Of a stretch of 64,000 nt of DNA, positions 60,836 through 64,000 are shown piece after piece. Numbering within the stretch: position 1 is the stretch's first letter; each line of letters opens with the position of its first letter. This DNA is from Azophilus sp965214305 (lineage in GTDB: Bacteria; Pseudomonadota; Gammaproteobacteria; Pseudomonadales; Azotimanducaceae). The DNA lies in the NCBI GenBank assembly GCA_965214305.1, contig OZ243949.1, forward strand, positions 124,001 to 188,000. Direction: 5' to 3'. The notes beneath the pieces were generated by a model. That model was not told where the DNA came from. It made no database searches and was given only the letters and a program-made list of their open reading frames with translations. The translations under genes and the position numbers were made by a program.

Positions 60836-61101
60836 GTTGCACGACTCGGATTGCGGTGGCGCACCCGGTGTTAATCATGGTGCCTATGCCGATGACCGCT
60901 GTGTCCGTAATGAGATGGGATAGCCCGACGATTAAGTGGATGCTCATGTGCTCGCCCCGCTTGCACAGCACTTGGAATTCGCCGTAAACGCCTTGGGACA
61001 CGGTGAAGGCAACCGATTATTGGCGGGCTGGCGTCCGCAGCGATCGGAGTCATTCTGCGAGACGACTGCTTTCACGGAGGTGCGCCTGCCCTCCGTGGCT
61101 A
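60836..61101. other. intergenic region, nothing recognised
   Basis: 266 bp between the HolD-like gene and the convergent helicase gene. rimI, which often follows holD, is not found. No repeat family member is seen; base composition is ordinary. It may mark the edge of an inserted helicase island. Confidence 0.4.
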
Positions 61102-64000
61102 CTACTCAGCTAAGACATCACGGATCAGGGCGGCAATGACACGCGTGTCAATCCCGCCCTGCTCGTCGTCACGGGTGACGATCAGCGTACCTGCCTCGCC
61201 ACCGCCTTCCTCATGCGGGAGGATCCCGGCTTCGCGATAGGCGTGCTCCTTTCGGGTCCAGCGAGCTTTGTAGTCGGGGTTGTGGAGCAATCCGAGGTGT
61301 TCCCAATAATAGCGCTCGCCCGTGTCGTCATCCACGACCGTAAAGTCCGGATATCGCGTACCGCCGTCGGGCAGGGCGAGCGGAGCTTCGTACTCGTAGC
61401 GGTCCACGCCCTGGGCAAGGAGTTCGTTGGCGATGATAACCTCCGACTTGGATCGAACCAGATCGCCACGTTTCGTATGATGGATAAGTCCTTCCTCGAG
61501 AAACCTCTCGGTGCCATCGACGTCGAAGGCGATTGGATTGGGAGGCGAGAAGAGATTGGTCAGCCTGCGTGCGATATCGGAGTGCTTGCCGCTCGCGTAT
61601 CGGCGGAGGCTGCGTAAGTCGCCCTGATGGAGAACGATCACGCGTTCCTGCTGTCGCGTCAGAGCCGTGTACAGAAGCTCGCGGGAGAGCGGCCAGCACG
61701 GAGCCGGTAGGACCACGAAGGTGATCCCGAACTCACTGCCCTGCGACTTGTGGACCGTGAGCGCGTATGCGAGTTCGAGCGGGGGAGAGCCATCTTCCCC
61801 GGTAAACTCCGAAGTCTTGAAGTCATAGTCGTGACCGGGTTGAGATGTGAACTCGACCTCCACGAGCGGAAACAGCTTCTTTTGCTTCTTCGTCTTGTAG
61901 TTGCCCACGACGATGCCGACATCGCCGTTGGCAACATAGGACGGTCGCTCCGGGTAAACGTCACGGATGCTGCTGTTTCTGAGGTTGATGACCTTGTCGC
62001 CGTAGATGATCCCCTGGGGGCCGACCGGCCGATGGATTTTGCGGTAACGACAAGCCGCTCGCGACAGCCACGTCTTGCGGAACGATTGCTGGACGACCCG
62101 GTTGAGGACGGCGACGCCATATCCCGCCCCGCGCACGGGCGAAAGAATTTGCCACTGCTCTGCCTTGGGTAGAGCTTCGGGATCGCGGCTGCGCCAGAAG
62201 TAGGTTGCGCCGTTGTATGTCGTGGCGCCCAGACTGCATTCGAAGCCGACTTCGTCGTCCGGACCGTCGAGTTTGAGCTCCTTCTCGATGAGGTTCAGGA
62301 GCTTCGCCTTCAGATCCTCGTCGTCGGTCCAGGACTCGAAGCGAATTTCCTCCATCTTCTCCGTATCAAGACGGTTCCAGATCTCGTCCGCTGCGGGGTC
62401 GGGGTTGCCCCCGAACCAGGTCGCGAGCAACAGATCCGCGCGAGTTGTGCCCTGCTGGCGACGCGGGACCGTAAGCTCGGCGTAGCCGCGACCGATCCGC
62501 GGAAACCGGTGTTCGATTGCATCGGGTTCAAGCTCGCGCACGATATCGACGAACGGCCGGCCGCTTCCGATCGGGGGAAGCTGACGAGGATCGCCTACCA
62601 GGACCAAGCGCTCGACACCGCTCAGAGCGTCGAGCAACGCGGCGAGTTGCTCTTCGGTGAGCATGGAGCATTCGTCGACGATCACGGTCCCGTAATCGCG
62701 GCAACGATCCGGACTGCGCGTGACGAGGTATCGGCCGGTCTCGGTGTTGTAGCGATCGCCATAGCGCATCAGGAACTGCGCGATGGTGAGTCCGCCGGCA
62801 ACCCCGGTCCTCTTTTCGAGTTGGACACGGGCCTTCCCGGTGGGCGCCAGGAGCAATACGCTGCCGGCAGCGACATCCTCCAGCTCGCAGAGCATCTTCA
62901 GCAGCGTCGTCTTTCCCGTGCCAGCGGCCCCGATGAGCACTGAAAGGCGCGAAGCGAACAGCTCTTCGAGCGCGGCTGCCTTCTCGCGACGGGCCTGGGT
63001 TTCGATCTCTGCGTCATCGCTGTCTTGGGGAAGATCGCCGAGAGAACGGCCCACGATGACCGGATAATCGTGGTTGCCACGATGGCGTTGGCTCCTTGGA
63101 CCCAAGCGCTTGTGGACGGTGCGGCGGACAAGATCGGCCGTGTCGACGAATCGCTGAAGCTGATACGCGGGGTGGTCGCCCGTCATCTCGACCGGCTTGA
63201 CGACACCTTGCAACAGTTCGCCAAGGCCGGCGAGTACCTCTGGTCCTACCGGGCAGTCGGTTTCGAGCGGCATGTTGGCGATGAATGTCGACAGCAACGC
63301 GCGGGGTAGCAGCGTATGGCCCTGCTCGGCGCCCTGCTCGAGTGCCGCGACCACGAGTGCGCGGACTCGACGTGGGTCAACCTTGTCCGTAAGGCGCGAA
63401 CCGTCGGGAAGAGGATGTTCTTTCAGTACCGTGCTGCTGGGCAGCATCCCCCGGTCGATGGTGGTCACCGAGATGGCATCGCCCGACACGCGGTCGAGCT
63501 CGCAGAGCAGGTACGGGTTCTCGATGAGTGACGCATCGTCGACGTCGGTCGGTCTGTTGTCGGGATTGAAGAACCGTTTCATCTGATCGGAACTCAGGGA
63601 AAACCGGCTGAGCAGTTTCAACAACGCCTTGCGTTCCGCAGTCATGGCGCCCCAGGTGCGGGCGAATCCTTCCCCAATGCGATCCTTGAGGATCCCGGAT
63701 GCGGTGCTGGGAGCTTGGACTATCCGTTCGAACGCCGGCCACGGATCGATGTTGCCGTCAACGCTTCCCTGCACGCATTGGCCCGCGATTTCGTAGGCGA
63801 TGAGGTTCCCGTGATCGCCGAGGAATGCCGTCAGTGCGGATCCGAAGCCGGGGAAGGGTCCCCGCATACGCCACAAACGATTGAGTTGTTGGTCGAGCCA
63901 CGCCGAAACCTGCTCCCAAGGCCCGGGAAGCACCTCCTGAATTCGCCCCAGCGCGCGGAGGCAGCTCAGGACCGATGCGATCGCTTCGTCGTGGGGCACG
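61102..64000 (-). CDS. RecD-like SF1B helicase fused to a PD-(D/E)xK nuclease (partial)
   Basis: At least 965 residues; the N-terminus lies beyond the right edge (the first GTG seen at 63999 need not be the start). The SF1 helicase core has Walker A LIGAAGTGKTTLLKML (about 350 of the visible part), LLAPTGKARVQLEK, Walker B VIVDECSMLTEEQL, LVGDPRQLPPIGSG, and motif VI-like ELAYALTVHKSQGSEF / ELLYTALTRQQERV, all RecD/TraA-type. The last 130 residues add a nuclease domain: RSKSEVIIANELL, then YPDFTVVDDD and YYWEHLGLL with E, D and E-x-H. This helicase-nuclease fusion is not the RecBCD subunit; it occurs in accessory islands and is a candidate defence protein (inference). Confidence 0.85.
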   Translation of the reverse strand, partial: VPHDEAIASVLSCLRALGRIQEVLPGPWEQVSAWLDQQLNRLWRMRGPFPGFGSALTAFLGDHGNLIAYEIAGQCVQGSVDGNIDPWPAFERIVQAPSTASGILKDRIGEGFARTWGAMTAERKALLKLLSRFSLSSDQMKRFFNPDNRPTDVDDASLIENPYLLCELDRVSGDAISVTTIDRGMLPSSTVLKEHPLPDGSRLTDKVDPRRVRALVVAALEQGAEQGHTLLPRALLSTFIANMPLETDCPVGPEVLAGLGELLQGVVKPVEMTGDHPAYQLQRFVDTADLVRRTVHKRLGPRSQRHRGNHDYPVIVGRSLGDLPQDSDDAEIETQARREKAAALEELFASRLSVLIGAAGTGKTTLLKMLCELEDVAAGSVLLLAPTGKARVQLEKRTGVAGGLTIAQFLMRYGDRYNTETGRYLVTRSPDRCRDYGTVIVDECSMLTEEQLAALLDALSGVERLVLVGDPRQLPPIGSGRPFVDIVRELEPDAIEHRFPRIGRGYAELTVPRRQQGTTRADLLLATWFGGNPDPAADEIWNRLDTEKMEEIRFESWTDDEDLKAKLLNLIEKELKLDGPDDEVGFECSLGATTYNGATYFWRSRDPEALPKAEQWQILSPVRGAGYGVAVLNRVVQQSFRKTWLSRAACRYRKIHRPVGPQGIIYGDKVINLRNSSIRDVYPERPSYVANGDVGIVVGNYKTKKQKKLFPLVEVEFTSQPGHDYDFKTSEFTGEDGSPPLELAYALTVHKSQGSEFGITFVVLPAPCWPLSRELLYTALTRQQERVIVLHQGDLRSLRRYASGKHSDIARRLTNLFSPPNPIAFDVDGTERFLEEGLIHHTKRGDLVRSKSEVIIANELLAQGVDRYEYEAPLALPDGGTRYPDFTVVDDDTGERYYWEHLGLLHNPDYKARWTRKEHAYREAGILPHEEGGGEAGTLIVTRDDEQGGIDTRVIAALIRDVLAE

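Overview
The window looks like GC-rich chromosomal DNA from a gammaproteobacterium. The evidence is the divergent bamD / rluD-pgeF arrangement, a groESL operon with both a sigma32-type promoter and a CIRCE operator, an ilvI-ilvH-ilvC-pssA-msrP-msrQ stretch, sbcB, cysE, nadK, aroG-type DAHP synthase and an LptA-like gene. A TonB receptor, a P450, CoA-transferases, a phenylacetyl-CoA epoxidase cluster, nitronate monooxygenase and a D-aminoacylase-like hydrolase suggest a catabolically flexible, probably environmental or host-associated strain. No rRNA, tRNA or CRISPR array was recognised.

Layout. 0-4.4 kb: the 5' part of a giant secreted repeat protein (minus strand) with a 16-bp poly-C/G tract upstream, then a coiled-coil membrane protein built on 33-bp tandem repeats. 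4.8-7.7 kb: an AAA_14/DUF4143 ATPase and a sodium:solute symporter. 7.7-11.2 kb: a CoA-transferase remnant and a restriction-modification pair (C5 methyltransferase plus HNH endonuclease) whose endonuclease 5' end is split by an internally deleted ISNCY-type element. 11.4-13.7 kb: groESL. 13.7-15.2 kb: a complete ISNCY element with target duplication. 15.4-19.2 kb: PuuD-like membrane protein, coiled-coil protein, acyltransferase, exonuclease I. 19.3-22.2 kb: an SDR-GST-P450 operon. 22.3-30 kb (minus): a peroxiredoxin with an in-frame TGA at the peroxidatic position (probable selenoprotein), LptA-like protein, fused double CoA-transferase, gene remnants, YghU-type GST and a TonB receptor. 30.3-33 kb: XdhC-like and MocA-like proteins, then nadK. 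33.1-35.5 kb: an accessory cassette (defective IS1595 transposase, C5 methyltransferase, Eco29kI-like GIY-YIG endonuclease) whose outer ends match a MITE-like repeat family found elsewhere in the window. 35.5-36.9 kb: DarT-like remnant and a VapBC-type toxin-antitoxin pair. 37-45 kb: cysE, a quinone-type reductase, paaABCE (no paaD), trxB, a 2-oxo acid hydratase. 45.3-57.5 kb: pilin-like protein, bamD/rluD/pgeF, branched-chain amino acid genes, pssA, msrPQ, amidohydrolase. 57.6-64 kb: PhhB, nitronate monooxygenase, DAHP synthase, a HolD-like candidate and a large RecD-like helicase-nuclease running off the right edge.

A distinctive feature is three families of short dispersed intergenic repeats: a 31-33-bp-armed hairpin family whose outer arm sequences differ between copies yet stay complementary (family H, 4 copies), a ~162-bp MITE-like family with ends aggagcctctgcc / ggcagaggctcct (family M), and a ~80-bp family with ends related to gtatcagtttgaatt (family R). 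They fill most of the larger intergenic spaces. Together with two ISNCY elements, two restriction-modification systems and several gene stubs, they indicate a genome shaped by mobile DNA and deletion.

Functionally, IlvI/IlvH and IlvC carry out the first steps of branched-chain amino acid synthesis, PaaABCE epoxidises phenylacetyl-CoA, MsrPQ repairs oxidised periplasmic proteins, and BamD and the LptA-like protein serve the outer membrane. All functional assignments rest on reading motifs by eye; no database search was run.
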